64,000 nt of DNA from Fibrella aestuarina BUZ 2 (GCF_000331105.1 NC_020054.1:6337815-6401814); one strand, 5' to 3'. Shown: positions 1 through 9,294, counted from the stretch's first letter. Made by a program: numbers and translations. The notes: generated from the sequence alone by a model not told the origin.

Positions 1-626
1 GCGCTTATGCGCAAGAAGAGCAATTGACCTTGCTGGCCTGCTGGCAACCGTCGTCACGTAAGCCCATCACGCCCCTGCTGGATATGGCCGTGCCCAATTG
101 GGAGGCCGTCGTCGAAGAGGCCGTTGCCCGTGCTCCCAGTGACCCAACGATCCGACTACTGGCGGGCGAGATCTATGCCAAAAAAAGCCAGCCAGCGAAA
201 GCTCAGCAACATTTGCTCGACGCTCTTCAACTCGACCCCAGCTACCAACCATACATCGTCAATAGTTTGCAACATGTACTCACGCTACAGCAACCACTCA
301 TGCGAGCCCTTCTCTGGCCATTCAGGCGCGTTCCCGAATCATGGGCGCTGGGTCTGGTAGTGATAGTTCCTATGCTGGCGCGTGGACTGATTGACTTAGC
401 CAGTAGTCGGGGCATCAACCTTGTTACGTCACTGTTGGGTATTTGTCTGCTAATGCTCATCCCGACGTTGGGCATATACTTTATGTGCCGGGTGTTAGTT
501 GAGTTTACGCCTGTGGGGCAGATCATTCTATCGGAACGGGATAAATGGCGTAATCGGCTACAATGCCTGGCTTTGTGGCTTTTTTTTGCCATAAGCACCG
601 TGGTTGTTCTTCAAGGGCTTCGCTAG
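1..626 (+). CDS. C-terminal part of a TPR-like membrane protein (cut by window edge)
   Basis: The frame is open from base 3, so the true start lies outside the window. The visible part has a helical TPR-like stretch (LLAGEIYAKKSQPAKAQQHL, ending at a typical DP turn) followed by three hydrophobic segments near the C terminus, suggesting a soluble repeat domain anchored in the inner membrane. TPR modules usually mediate protein-protein contacts; no catalytic motif is seen. No family name can be assigned from this fragment. Confidence 0.6.
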   Translation, partial: AYAQEEQLTLLACWQPSSRKPITPLLDMAVPNWEAVVEEAVARAPSDPTIRLLAGEIYAKKSQPAKAQQHLLDALQLDPSYQPYIVNSLQHVLTLQQPLMRALLWPFRRVPESWALGLVVIVPMLARGLIDLASSRGINLVTSLLGICLLMLIPTLGIYFMCRVLVEFTPVGQIILSERDKWRNRLQCLALWLFFAISTVVVLQGLR

Positions 627-745
627 GTTATCGCTACCCAATAGCCAATTTCTACCGTACTTTGCCGGGCCAGACGCCGGGTAACGTACCTGACAACGTA
701 CCCAACGCTGGCTCATAAGAAAACAGATTAACCAACAACCTGATT

Positions 746-1174
746 ATGACCATCGCCCTCGGCACCGACCACGCTGGTTTTAGCTACAAGGAACTCGTCA
801 AAGCTCACCTCACGCAGGCTGGCCATACCGTTATCGACAAAGGAACATTCTCGCCCGACCCGGTCGATTACCCTGACTTCATCCGCCCGGCGGCGCAGGC
901 TGTGCTCGACGGCGAGGCCGACCGCGCTATTGTGTTTGGTGGTTCGGGCAACGGCGAGGCTATGACCGCCAACCGGCTGAAAGGTATTCGTTGCGGCCTC
1001 TGCTGGAGCGAAGAAACGGCCCGCCTTACCCGCGAGCACAACAATGCCAACGTGCTGTCGATGGGTGCCCGCATGATTCCGGAAGATCTCGCCCTGCGCA
1101 TCGTCGATATTTTTCTGACCACCGAATTCGAAGGTGGCCGCCATCAGGCCCGCATCGACAAACTCGACGCGTAG
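746..1174 (+). CDS. rpiB: Ribose-5-phosphate isomerase B
   Basis: Interconverts ribose 5-phosphate and ribulose 5-phosphate in the non-oxidative pentose phosphate pathway; cytoplasmic. The 142-residue length fits the RpiB/LacAB family. Visible motifs: DHAG at residues 8-11, the phosphate/substrate loop GGSGNGE at 65-71, and REHNNANVLSMGAR near 97-110. The loop has Ser-Gly-Asn-Gly-Glu rather than the Cys-containing loop of the E. coli enzyme, so it resembles the actinobacterial type in which a glutamate acts as base (Glu71 here, inferred). It is a single gene; a hairpin begins at the last base of its stop codon. Confidence 0.95.
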   Translation: MTIALGTDHAGFSYKELVKAHLTQAGHTVIDKGTFSPDPVDYPDFIRPAAQAVLDGEADRAIVFGGSGNGEAMTANRLKGIRCGLCWSEETARLTREHNNANVLSMGARMIPEDLALRIVDIFLTTEFEGGRHQARIDKLDA

Positions 1175-1242
1175 GGGCAAGGGGCGAGGATGGCAGGGTA
1201 AATAGCTAAGCTCACTATCTCTGCCATCCCTGCCCTTTCCCC
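1174..1242. repeat. Imperfect long hairpin after rpiB
   Basis: G-rich left arm 1174-1196 and C-rich right arm 1221-1242 pair with a few mismatches around a 24-nt loop. It overlaps the last base of the rpiB stop codon and may end its transcript. No clear U-tract follows. Confidence 0.6.
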
Positions 1243-1313
1243 CACGCTAACAAAATAAACACCAGGGGGGCGCGGATGTTTGGCTAGGTACGTTATGAAA
1301 AACTCGTCCAGCT

Positions 1314-1946
1314 ATGTCGTTCCAGGAGTTAATGCTTACCTACGGCTACCCAATCCTCTTTGTGGGGGTGATGCTTGAAAGCGAAGCCTTTCTGATCGTA
1401 GCCGCCTATCTGGCCCATCGGGGCTATTTCTCGCTACCCCTTGTCATAGGAATCGCGGCACTGTCATCGTTTGCCGTCTCGCAGCTTTGCTTTTACCTCG
1501 GCCATCGGTACGGTTCGGGCTTCATCAGTAAACGCCCCGCTTGGCAACAGCGGTTTGCGCGGGTGCAGACACTCCTGCATCGCTACGGAGCGGGACTCGT
1601 GTTTGGCTACCGGGCCTTGTATGGGCTGCGCGGCTTCATTCCGGCGTCGCTTGGTCTGGCCAATTATTCGCGTTCCCGGTTTCTGCTGATCAACGGCCTG
1701 AGCGCCATTGTCTGGGCGGTTGTGGTCGCGCTGGCGGGCAATAGCATCGCCCATTACGCCGAATCGCTGTACAGTCAGATCAGGCAACATGACAAGCTGG
1801 TGATTCTCGGCCTGCTGGGTTTGGGAACGGCGTGGACGCTATACAAGCTATACCAACAACCCAGCACCAGCCCCAAGGCGTCAACCGCGGGTTTGCTGGC
1901 CGAGCCTAAGCAACAGCTGAGCCCCTTACCCCACAAACACGCTTAA
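1314..1946 (+). CDS. DedA family membrane protein
   Basis: Integral inner-membrane protein of the DedA/SNARE-associated (VTT) superfamily, whose members are linked to lipid carrier flipping and membrane homeostasis (family knowledge). The 210 residues show an N-terminal hydrophobic hairpin with the conserved acidic position (LESEAFLIVAAYLA), the central basic motif in variant form FGYRALYGLRGFIPASLGL, and two further membrane segments. The tail is hydrophilic and ends in HKHA. The 3' end overlaps the convergent permease gene by 21 bp. Confidence 0.85.
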   Translation: MSFQELMLTYGYPILFVGVMLESEAFLIVAAYLAHRGYFSLPLVIGIAALSSFAVSQLCFYLGHRYGSGFISKRPAWQQRFARVQTLLHRYGAGLVFGYRALYGLRGFIPASLGLANYSRSRFLLINGLSAIVWAVVVALAGNSIAHYAESLYSQIRQHDKLVILGLLGLGTAWTLYKLYQQPSTSPKASTAGLLAEPKQQLSPLPHKHA

Positions 1947-3242
1947 CGCCATCACGCCGACCAGCCCACACACCGACACGAGTACTTCCATCATCGACCA
2001 GGTTTTGATCGTGTCGACCATCGAAAGCTGAAAATAGTCGCGGAACAGCCAGAAGCCGGTGTCGTTGACGTGCGAAAACATCATGCTGCCCGCGCCGATG
2101 CTCAGCACCATCAGGTTCGGGTCGACGCCCGATTCCTTCAGTAAGGGCAGTACAATACCGGCCGTGGTAATGCCCGACACGGTCGATGAACCCACGCAGA
2201 CGCGGATGATGGCAGCAATGCCCCAGCCAATGACGTAGGGGTGCAGCGAGGCGTGTTGCATCAGGTCGGCGATGGATTGGCTGATGCCCGCATCGGCCAG
2301 CACCTGTTTGAGCGCGCCCGCCCCGCCAAAAATCAGGAAGAGCATGGCTACTTCTTTCACTGAATCGGCCAGTAGATCGGCCACCTCCGCCATCGATTTG
2401 CCACGCTTGAGGCCCAGCGTAACCAGCGCCACCAACACCGAAAGCAGCATGCTCACGATGGGTTCGCCCACAAAAAGCAGCGCCTGCCTGACACCCGACC
2501 CCTCGGCCAGCAACGGGCTTACCAACGTACTGACGCTGATGAGCAGAATCGGCAGCAGCACCGTCAGGAAGCTCACCAACGTACCCGGCATCTGCTCGTC
2601 GGTGAGCTCGGGCGCAATCAACGCCTGATTGGGCGACGTCGTGTAACGTTTCAGCGTTGACCCGAATAACATACCCGACACCAGAATGGCCGGAATGGCC
2701 ACGATGATGCCGTAAAACAGCGTTTTGCCCATGTCGGCGTTGAACTGCTTCAGAATGGCCAGCGGCGCCGGATGCGGCGGCAGATAGCCCTGCGTGACCG
2801 ACAGCGACGCCAGCATGGGAATGCCCACGTACACCGCCGACAGCCGATACCGATGCGCCACCGCGATCACCAGCGGCGCCAGCAACAGAAACCCCACTGA
2901 ATAGAACAGGGGCAAGCCCACGATGAAGCCCGTCAGCATAAAAGCCCAACGGATACGGTGGGTGCCCACCCAGCCGATCAGTGTGGTGGCGATCCGCTGC
3001 GCCGCGCCACTCTGGGCGACCAGCTTTCCCAGCATAGCCCCCAGCGCAATAATACCCAGAATAGACCCTAACGTGCTGCCGATGCCTTTCTGTACCGATT
3101 CGACAATAGCCAATGGCGTCATCCCGAGGGCCAACCCCACCCCCAGCGACACGATCAGAAAGGCCAGAAACGCATGGAGCCGGGCGTAGGAGATCAGTAC
3201 CACCAACGCGGTGATACCCAGGATGGTAATTAGGAGGGACAT
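1926..3242 (-). CDS. GntP family gluconate/organic acid permease
   Basis: Multi-pass transporter of the gluconate:H+ symporter (GntP) family. Hydrophobic throughout, about 438 residues from the ATG at 3242, close to the family norm. Typical stretches are LFYSVGFLLLAPLVIAVA, GYLPPHPAPLAI, VGSSTVSGITTAGIVLP and the histidine-containing FSHVNDTGFW near the C terminus. An upstream TTG at 3290 is possible, but the ATG follows a purine-rich stretch and leads straight into the first membrane helix. The substrate cannot be told from sequence; no sugar-acid catabolic gene is adjacent. Confidence 0.9.
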   Translation of the reverse strand: MSLLITILGITALVVLISYARLHAFLAFLIVSLGVGLALGMTPLAIVESVQKGIGSTLGSILGIIALGAMLGKLVAQSGAAQRIATTLIGWVGTHRIRWAFMLTGFIVGLPLFYSVGFLLLAPLVIAVAHRYRLSAVYVGIPMLASLSVTQGYLPPHPAPLAILKQFNADMGKTLFYGIIVAIPAILVSGMLFGSTLKRYTTSPNQALIAPELTDEQMPGTLVSFLTVLLPILLISVSTLVSPLLAEGSGVRQALLFVGEPIVSMLLSVLVALVTLGLKRGKSMAEVADLLADSVKEVAMLFLIFGGAGALKQVLADAGISQSIADLMQHASLHPYVIGWGIAAIIRVCVGSSTVSGITTAGIVLPLLKESGVDPNLMVLSIGAGSMMFSHVNDTGFWLFRDYFQLSMVDTIKTWSMMEVLVSVCGLVGVMALSVFVG

Positions 3243-3519
3243 GGCGATGGACTGGATCGGACTATACGCACTGGCCGGAATAGAAACCAATTGGTAACCG
3301 TAAGTAGAAAGCCTTATCGATCGCGGTCAGCAAATCGACAACCAACCACCATTCAACCGGTCCCCTTTCCTTTCGTGTAATCCCCGCACCGCTACGTTGT
3401 GGTATGTAACGCCAGAATTGTATTTTTATACCCTGTCGGCGATGCGAATAGGCAACTTTGGCCGGTTTTGGGTCGGTTTGCCAGTCGGTCGCCCTTTCAT
3501 CATACCAAAACCGTTACTC

Positions 3520-4938
3520 ATGAAACGTACAGTACTGCTGCTGGCAGCAGGCGTTTGCGGTCAACTTATCGCGCAGGCGCAACCCAAAAAAGCGAAGCCG
3601 ACGCCTACCCAGGCGGTCGTCAGCGCCGGGGCCAAAACGGCGGCAACCACCACCCAGGGCCGCATCAAATTTTCGGAATTTGATTTGCCCAACGGCCTGC
3701 ACGTGATTCTGCATCAGGACAACAGCACCCCGCTGGTGGCCGTCACGATGATGTACCACGTTGGCTCGAAAAACGAACAGCCCACCCGCACCGGCTTTGC
3801 CCACTTTTTCGAACACCTGCTTTTCGAAGGCTCCGACAACATCAAGCGGGGCGAGTACATGAAGATTGTGAAAGGCAACGGTGGCCAGTTGAATGCCAAC
3901 ACCAGCCAGGATCGCACGTTCTATTACGAGGTGATGCCCTCCAACAAGCTCGAACTGGGCCTGTACCTCGAATCGGAGCGGCTGTTGCACGCCAAAATCG
4001 ACGAGAAAGGCGTGGAAACACAGCGCGAGGTAGTGAAGGAAGAGAAGCGGCAACGCATCGACAACCAGCCCTACGGCTCGATTTTCACCGAAGTGCTGAA
4101 GCACGCCTATACCAAGCACCCCTATCAGTGGGCACCCATCGGCTCGCTGGAACACCTCAACGCCGCCACCATCGACGAGTTCCGGCAGTTTTACAAGGAT
4201 TTCTACGTACCCAACAACGCCATCCTGTCCATTGCGGGCGACATCGATCCCGCGCAAGCCAAAACGCTGGTAACGAAGTATTTCGCCGAAATTCCGAAGG
4301 GTACCAAAGCGATTTACCGCCCGTCGATTAAAGAACCGGCGCAAACGAAGGAAGTCCGCGACACGATCTACGACAACATCACGCTGCCCGCCGTGGTGCA
4401 GGCCTACCACATCCCCGCGCAGGGCACCCCCGATTCCTACGCGATGGAGGTATTGCAGACCATCCTGGCCGGGGGCGAAAGCTCACGTATGACCAAGGAG
4501 ATTGTGGATAAGCAGCAGAAAGCCCTTCAGTCGGCGGCCTTCCCCGTCGCCAACGAAGACGCGGGCCTGTTTCTGACCTATTCCATCGCTAACCAGGGCG
4601 TTAAACCCGACGAGCTGGAAGCGTCGGTAAACACGGAAGTGGAGCGGGTGAAGAAAGACCTCGTCACCGACGCCGAACTGACGAAGGTGAAAAACCAGAT
4701 CGAAACGAACTTCGTCAACCAGAACGCCCGCATCTTCGGGGTGGCCGAAAACCTCGCCAACTACAAGATGTATTACGGCGACGCCAACCTGATCAACACC
4801 GAAATCGACCGGTACAACAAGGTGACGAAGGAAGACCTCCGCCGAGTAGCCAACCAGTATCTCCGCCCCGAAAATCGGGTGGTGCTGTATTACCTGCCGA
4901 AAGCTGCCGAAGGCAAAGACACCGGTAAAGGCAAATAG
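3520..4938 (+). CDS. M16 family zinc metallopeptidase, catalytic partner
   Basis: Secreted or periplasmic pitrilysin-type peptidase. The ATG at 3520 starts a signal peptide (MKRTVLLLAAGVCGQLIAQA); upstream in-frame codons are less likely coding. The inverted zinc motif HFFEH is at residues 95-99 and the third ligand is probably Glu175 in REVVKEE. The length of 472 residues fits a two-domain M16B subunit. The next gene encodes a homologous subunit lacking the zinc motif, and a 93-bp gap suggests one operon. By analogy with two-subunit M16B enzymes the pair probably forms a heterodimer (inference). Confidence 0.93.
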   Translation: MKRTVLLLAAGVCGQLIAQAQPKKAKPTPTQAVVSAGAKTAATTTQGRIKFSEFDLPNGLHVILHQDNSTPLVAVTMMYHVGSKNEQPTRTGFAHFFEHLLFEGSDNIKRGEYMKIVKGNGGQLNANTSQDRTFYYEVMPSNKLELGLYLESERLLHAKIDEKGVETQREVVKEEKRQRIDNQPYGSIFTEVLKHAYTKHPYQWAPIGSLEHLNAATIDEFRQFYKDFYVPNNAILSIAGDIDPAQAKTLVTKYFAEIPKGTKAIYRPSIKEPAQTKEVRDTIYDNITLPAVVQAYHIPAQGTPDSYAMEVLQTILAGGESSRMTKEIVDKQQKALQSAAFPVANEDAGLFLTYSIANQGVKPDELEASVNTEVERVKKDLVTDAELTKVKNQIETNFVNQNARIFGVAENLANYKMYYGDANLINTEIDRYNKVTKEDLRRVANQYLRPENRVVLYYLPKAAEGKDTGKGK

Positions 4939-5031
4939 ATCAATCCCCCACCCAGACGCGAAGGGAGCTTGCTGACGTAGCAACATGCCTACGGCAGAGC
5001 TTCAGGGCGAAGAGGGAAACCCACAAAACAA

Positions 5032-7104
5032 ATGACACTCAAACAGACCATTATGGGCCTTTCGCTGCTAACCACAGCCGCGTTTGCCCAGACTCCGCTC
5101 GATCGGAGCAAATTGCCCGCGGATGCGCCCGCGCCGCAAATCAAAATCGGGAACCCCGAAACGTTCACGCTGCCCAACGGCCTGAAAGTATTCGTGGTCG
5201 AAAACCACAAGCTGCCCCGCGTAGCCGTGAACCTGGTGCTCGACCGGGAGCCGCTGCTGGAAGGCAACAAAGTGGGAACGGCCAGCTTCGCCGGTCAACT
5301 CCTGCGCAACGGTACTAAAACTCGCAGCAAAGCCCAACTCGACGAAGAAATCGACTTCATCGGCGCCGATCTGAGCACCTCGCCCACCAGCGTATTTGGC
5401 CGGTCGCTGAGCAAAAACGCGGGTAAGCTGTTCGAACTGATGTCGGACGTGGTGCTGCACCCGGCGTTTCCGCAGGCCGAACTCGACAAGCTGAAAAAGC
5501 AAACCAAATCGGCGCTGGCATCGCAGAAAGACAACCCCAACGCCATCGCCACAAAGGTGGCCAACGTGGTGATGTTCGGCAAGAACCATCCCTATGGTGA
5601 GCAGCAGACGGAAGAGACCGTCGACAACGTGACGCTGGCCGATGTGCAGACTTACTACAATACCTATTTCAAACCCAATATTGGCTACCTCGCGGTAGTG
5701 GGCGACATCACGCCGGCGCAGGCCAAAACGTTAGTTGAGAAAGCCTTTGGCAGCTGGCAGCGTGGCGACGTACCCAAGCCAACGTACCCGGCGCCGGCAG
5801 CCGTTGGCAAAACCAAAATTGCGCTGGTCGACCGTCCGTCGTCGGTGCAGTCGGTGATCAGCGTGGGGTATCCCGTGGCTCTGAAACCCTATTCGCAGGA
5901 AACGATTCTGGCCAGCGTGATGAACGACATTCTGGGTGGTTCGGAGGCGCGCCTGTTCAACAACCTGCGCGAGAAACACGGCTACACCTACGGCGCTTAC
6001 TCGAGCCTGTCGGGCGACCGGCTGGTTGGGCGCTTCCGGGCGGGTGCCAGCGTGCGCAACGCCGTAACGGATAGTTCTGTGGCCGAAATTATGAACGAAC
6101 TGAAGGCCATCAGCACCACGCCCGTAACGGCCGCCGAGTTGAAGCAGACGAAAAACGCGTTTGGCGGCAACTTCATCTTCACGCTCGAAGACCCGCAGAC
6201 CATCGCCAACTTCGCCATCAACACGGCCCGTTATGGCCTGCCCGCCGACTTCTTCCCCAACTACCTGAAGTATGTCGACGCCATCACCGAAGCCGACGTA
6301 GCAACGGCTGGTAAGCAGTTCATTAAACCCGAAAACGCGGTGATCGTGGTGGTGGGTAAGGCGAGCGAAATTGCCGACAAGCTGAAGCGGTTTGGCGACA
6401 TCGAGTATTACGATGCCAAGGGTAATCGCGTGGAGGCGCCCAAAGCGGCCGCCGCTGTACCCGTTGGCCTGACCGCTCAGCAGGTGATTGATAAATACCT
6501 GGCGGCCATCGGTGGGAAAGAGGCGCTCTCGAAGGTGCAGGACATGACCATGCAGATGAGCACCGAGATGCAGGGCCAGAAGGTGACGATGATCCGCAAA
6601 GCTAAAGTGCCCAACAAGTCGGCTATGTCGGTGATGGTGTCGGGGCAGGAAATGATGAAAACGGTCAGCGACGGGAAGTCCGCCAGCCGCACCATGCAGG
6701 GCCGCAGCCAGAATCTCGAAGGCAAAGACCTGGACATGACCATTCAGGCCGGGATGTTCCCCGAACTCTATTTCGCCGACAACAAGGTCACCAGCGTGCT
6801 GGAGGGCACCGAGAAAGTCGACGGGAAAGATGCCTACCGGATTAAAAACAGCACGCCCGGTGGCGCCACCTGGACTAACCTGTACGACGTAAACACGGGC
6901 CTGAAACTGCAAACAATCTCGATGCAGCGCGGGCCGCAGGGCGAAACCGCCGTAGCCGTCGATTACGCCGACTACAAAGATGTCAACGGCATCAAAGTGC
7001 CCTACACGATGATCCAGCCGATGGGCCCCATGAAGATGACGCTCACTGTAGATAAAGTCGAAATCAACAAAAGCTTGAGCGATGCCGACTTCACGGTGAA
7101 TTAA
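5032..7104 (+). CDS. M16 family non-catalytic partner with LolA-like C-terminal domain
   Basis: 690 residues with a signal peptide (MTLKQTIMGLSLLTTAAFAQ). Residues about 40-450 are M16-like (TFTLPNGLKVFVVENHKLP at the start; EARLFNNLREKHGYTYGAYS of the partner-contacting second domain), but the zinc site is replaced by ASFAGQLLRNGT, so no HxxEH is present. From about residue 477 the protein continues into a domain of the kind seen in outer-membrane lipoprotein-sorting-like proteins (AQQVIDKYLAAIGGKEALSK and a beta-rich tail). The fusion of an inactive peptidase subunit with this domain suggests an envelope substrate or lipoprotein-linked role, which is inference. Confidence 0.88.
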   Translation: MTLKQTIMGLSLLTTAAFAQTPLDRSKLPADAPAPQIKIGNPETFTLPNGLKVFVVENHKLPRVAVNLVLDREPLLEGNKVGTASFAGQLLRNGTKTRSKAQLDEEIDFIGADLSTSPTSVFGRSLSKNAGKLFELMSDVVLHPAFPQAELDKLKKQTKSALASQKDNPNAIATKVANVVMFGKNHPYGEQQTEETVDNVTLADVQTYYNTYFKPNIGYLAVVGDITPAQAKTLVEKAFGSWQRGDVPKPTYPAPAAVGKTKIALVDRPSSVQSVISVGYPVALKPYSQETILASVMNDILGGSEARLFNNLREKHGYTYGAYSSLSGDRLVGRFRAGASVRNAVTDSSVAEIMNELKAISTTPVTAAELKQTKNAFGGNFIFTLEDPQTIANFAINTARYGLPADFFPNYLKYVDAITEADVATAGKQFIKPENAVIVVVGKASEIADKLKRFGDIEYYDAKGNRVEAPKAAAAVPVGLTAQQVIDKYLAAIGGKEALSKVQDMTMQMSTEMQGQKVTMIRKAKVPNKSAMSVMVSGQEMMKTVSDGKSASRTMQGRSQNLEGKDLDMTIQAGMFPELYFADNKVTSVLEGTEKVDGKDAYRIKNSTPGGATWTNLYDVNTGLKLQTISMQRGPQGETAVAVDYADYKDVNGIKVPYTMIQPMGPMKMTLTVDKVEINKSLSDADFTVN

Positions 7105-7108
7105 TCCT

Positions 7109-7141
7109 AAACCTATAAGGCCTTGGAGACCTTATAGGTTT
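7109..7141. repeat. REP-like hairpin, copy 1
   Basis: 33-bp palindromic unit with 15-bp arms (AAACCTATAAGG outer part) and a 3-nt loop, with one G/T-type mismatch. It is the exact reverse complement of copy 2, from which it is separated by 16 bp. It begins 5 bp after the stop codon of the M16 partner gene. Confidence 0.9.
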
Positions 7142-7157
7142 TACTCCATATGATTTC

Positions 7158-7190
7158 AAACCTATAAGGTCTCCAAGGCCTTATAGGTTT
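7158..7190. repeat. REP-like hairpin, copy 2
   Basis: 33-bp unit, exact reverse complement of copy 1, followed by a T-run. Together the two copies make a head-to-head array resembling a BIME and could extrude as one large cruciform. It lies 37 bp upstream of the transposase start. Confidence 0.9.
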
Positions 7191-7227
7191 TTTTGTACCC
7201 CACACCGTAACTACAACACAATCAACT

Positions 7228-7863
7228 ATGTACAACGTACCGCTATTACCCGGTGCTTATTATCACGTATATAACCACGCTGTCGGCGAGGATAACCTGT
7301 TCAGGGAACACGAAAACTATTTGTACTTTTTGAAGCGCTACGCTGACTACATCACTCCCGTGGCACGTACCTACGCGTATTGCCTGATGCCTAATCATTT
7401 CCATTTCCTGATACAGACTCGGGAGGAAGACGCCTTGCTGAGCCATTACAGGCAACTAAAGCAGGTACGTTCTTTTTCGCCTCATCCACCCGACTACCCC
7501 GCCTTTGTCATACAACAATTCAGTAATTTGTGTAACGGCTATGCCAAAGCGATCAATCGTCGGTATGCGCGCCGTGGCGCTTTGTTTGTGGATTACGTCC
7601 GCCGGAAGATGATCACGGAGGAGACTTACTTTACGAACTTACTGGCATACATTCATCGAAATCCCGTTCATCACGGTTTTTGTAAGACGGCCACCGATTG
7701 GGCCTACTCGTCCCTGTTGGCCATTGGCAGCACAAAGTCCACCCAATTAGAGCGCAACCAGGTACTCGACTGGTTTGGTACGCTTGAGGCATTCCTTGCT
7801 TTTCATCAACAGCCCTTAGCGCCGCCTAAAGGAGAAGATTGGGAATTTGGCGGCCACTCGTAA
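7228..7863 (+). CDS. REP-associated tyrosine transposase (Y1/HUH superfamily)
   Basis: 211-residue single-strand DNA transposase-like protein of the IS200-related Y1 superfamily (RAYT group). The HUH metal motif is HFH at residues 57-59 within CLMPNHFHFLIQT; the N terminus GAYYHVYNHAVGEDNLF is typical. The likely nucleophile is Tyr141 in AYIHRNPVHHG, and the C-terminal W..SS motif (DWAYSSL) is present. The gene looks intact. It is flanked by three near-identical hairpins, the expected substrates of such enzymes. The stop codon overlaps hairpin copy 3. RAYTs are usually single-copy, domesticated-like genes that spread REP elements rather than themselves. Confidence 0.93.
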   Translation: MYNVPLLPGAYYHVYNHAVGEDNLFREHENYLYFLKRYADYITPVARTYAYCLMPNHFHFLIQTREEDALLSHYRQLKQVRSFSPHPPDYPAFVIQQFSNLCNGYAKAINRRYARRGALFVDYVRRKMITEETYFTNLLAYIHRNPVHHGFCKTATDWAYSSLLAIGSTKSTQLERNQVLDWFGTLEAFLAFHQQPLAPPKGEDWEFGGHS

Positions 7864-7894
7864 ACCTATAAGGTCTCCAAGACCTTATAGGTTT
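7862..7894. repeat. REP-like hairpin, copy 3
   Basis: 33 bp, perfect 15-bp arms with a CCA loop, in the same orientation as copy 2. Its first two bases are the last two bases of the transposase stop codon TAA. Confidence 0.92.
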
Positions 7895-7929
7895 GGAATT
7901 TCGTTGTCTTATAAAACACCTGATTCGGC

Positions 7930-9294
7930 ATGAAGATCATCATCTGCGTTATCAGCTTTGTGGCCCTGCCTTTGGTCATGCAGGCCCAGATCCGTATCAA
8001 CGACCCAACGAAGGTGGTGCAACGGCGGGTAGAGTCGGGCATCAACACCCGGGTGAACAAAGAAATCAACAGGGGGATCAAAAAGGCGGAAGACAAGGTC
8101 ACCAGCAAGTCGGCCAAGAAACCCAATAGTCCGTCGGCTCCACCGGCTGAGCGCCCAACCACGAACCGAAATCCAACCGAAACCCGCCCAACGGAGACTC
8201 GTCCGGCGACATCGGGCAGTTCGGTTGGGTACGTACCTGGCACGGGCGCCACGGGCCCCTATAGTCAATTCGATTTTGTACCAGCCACCACCATTATCCT
8301 GGCCGATGATTTCAAGCATACTAAACTGGGCGATTTCCCGGCGGGCTGGAACACCAACAGCACGGGCGAAGTCGTCACAATCCGCAACATTCCGGGGCAG
8401 TGGCTTGCCCTCAGCAAGCAGGGGCAGTACATGCCCGAAAGCGTTACCGAGTTGCCAGAGGAATTTACCCTGCAGTTCAATCTGGCCTGCTCTACGCAGC
8501 TGACCGCCGCCTCAACGGCCTTCTCGACGGCGTTTGTCGCGATGAAAAAACCGGCCAAAGAATTTGCACAGTGGACCTACGGCCGCACCGAAGGCGGGCA
8601 TGGGGTAAGTTTCACGCTGCATCCCTACGACACCAACGGGCAGAACGGCAACAGCGAACTGCACATCATCGCTCCGCGCGACGAACGCCTGACTAACAAA
8701 GTCGCCGTGCAGTCGTTCATGACCAAAGGGCGAAACCTCGTACGCGTATCGGTGTCGCGGCAGCAGGAGCGGTTACGCGTGTACATCAACGACGAAAAAA
8801 TCTGGGACGTACCCCACGCGTTCCAGCCCAAAGTCGATTATTCGTCGATCATCTTTGCGCTGGGCGAAACGCATCAGCCCAACGAGTTTTATTACCTCAG
8901 CAACCTGCAATTGGCCGTGGGCGCCCCCAACACCCGCAAGCAACTGCTCGACAAAGGCAAATTCGTGACGCGGGGTATTCATTTCAAGGCCAACAGCGAC
9001 CAGATCAAACCCGACTCGAACGGAGCCCTGCGCGACATTGCGGCCGTGCTGAATGAGAACCGCACCATCCGCGTGCTGATCGTCGATCATACCAACACGG
9101 AAAGCAGTGATGCCGACAATATGGCGCTGTCGAAGCGTCGGGCTGAAGCCGTGCGGGCCGTGCTGGCCAGCCAGTTTGGGGTCGATGCCAGCCGCCTCAG
9201 CACCGATGGCAAGGGCGAAACTCAGCCCGCTGTCCGGGCCGATTCGCCCGAAGGTCAGGCCAATAATCGCCGCGTTGAATTCATTCGTCAGTGA
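7930..9294 (+). CDS. OmpA-domain envelope protein with central jelly-roll-like region
   Basis: 454 residues. Signal peptide MKIIICVISFVALPLVMQAQ, then a charged helical stretch (residues about 25-65) rich in Arg/Lys/Glu, a Pro/Thr/Arg linker with repeated NPTETRPTETRP, and a central beta-rich region (about 115-335; DDFKHTKLGDFPAGW at its start) like those in sugar-binding or LamG-type folds. The C terminus (about 345-454) is an OmpA/MotB peptidoglycan-binding domain: IHFKANSDQIKPDS, then ALSKRRAEAVRAVL and NNRRVEFI. It probably links the outer membrane to peptidoglycan. A VWA-like lipoprotein gene follows 114 bp downstream on the same strand. Confidence 0.85.
   Translation: MKIIICVISFVALPLVMQAQIRINDPTKVVQRRVESGINTRVNKEINRGIKKAEDKVTSKSAKKPNSPSAPPAERPTTNRNPTETRPTETRPATSGSSVGYVPGTGATGPYSQFDFVPATTIILADDFKHTKLGDFPAGWNTNSTGEVVTIRNIPGQWLALSKQGQYMPESVTELPEEFTLQFNLACSTQLTAASTAFSTAFVAMKKPAKEFAQWTYGRTEGGHGVSFTLHPYDTNGQNGNSELHIIAPRDERLTNKVAVQSFMTKGRNLVRVSVSRQQERLRVYINDEKIWDVPHAFQPKVDYSSIIFALGETHQPNEFYYLSNLQLAVGAPNTRKQLLDKGKFVTRGIHFKANSDQIKPDSNGALRDIAAVLNENRTIRVLIVDHTNTESSDADNMALSKRRAEAVRAVLASQFGVDASRLSTDGKGETQPAVRADSPEGQANNRRVEFIRQ

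Noticed and set aside
1906..2949. 347-codon alternative frame within the GntP permease gene
   Set aside because: Gly/His/Arg-rich composition without domains; the overlapping permease frame is clearly the real one.
5731..6912. 393-codon minus-strand frame opposite the M16 partner gene
   Set aside because: Low-complexity His/Gly-rich shadow of the real coding strand.
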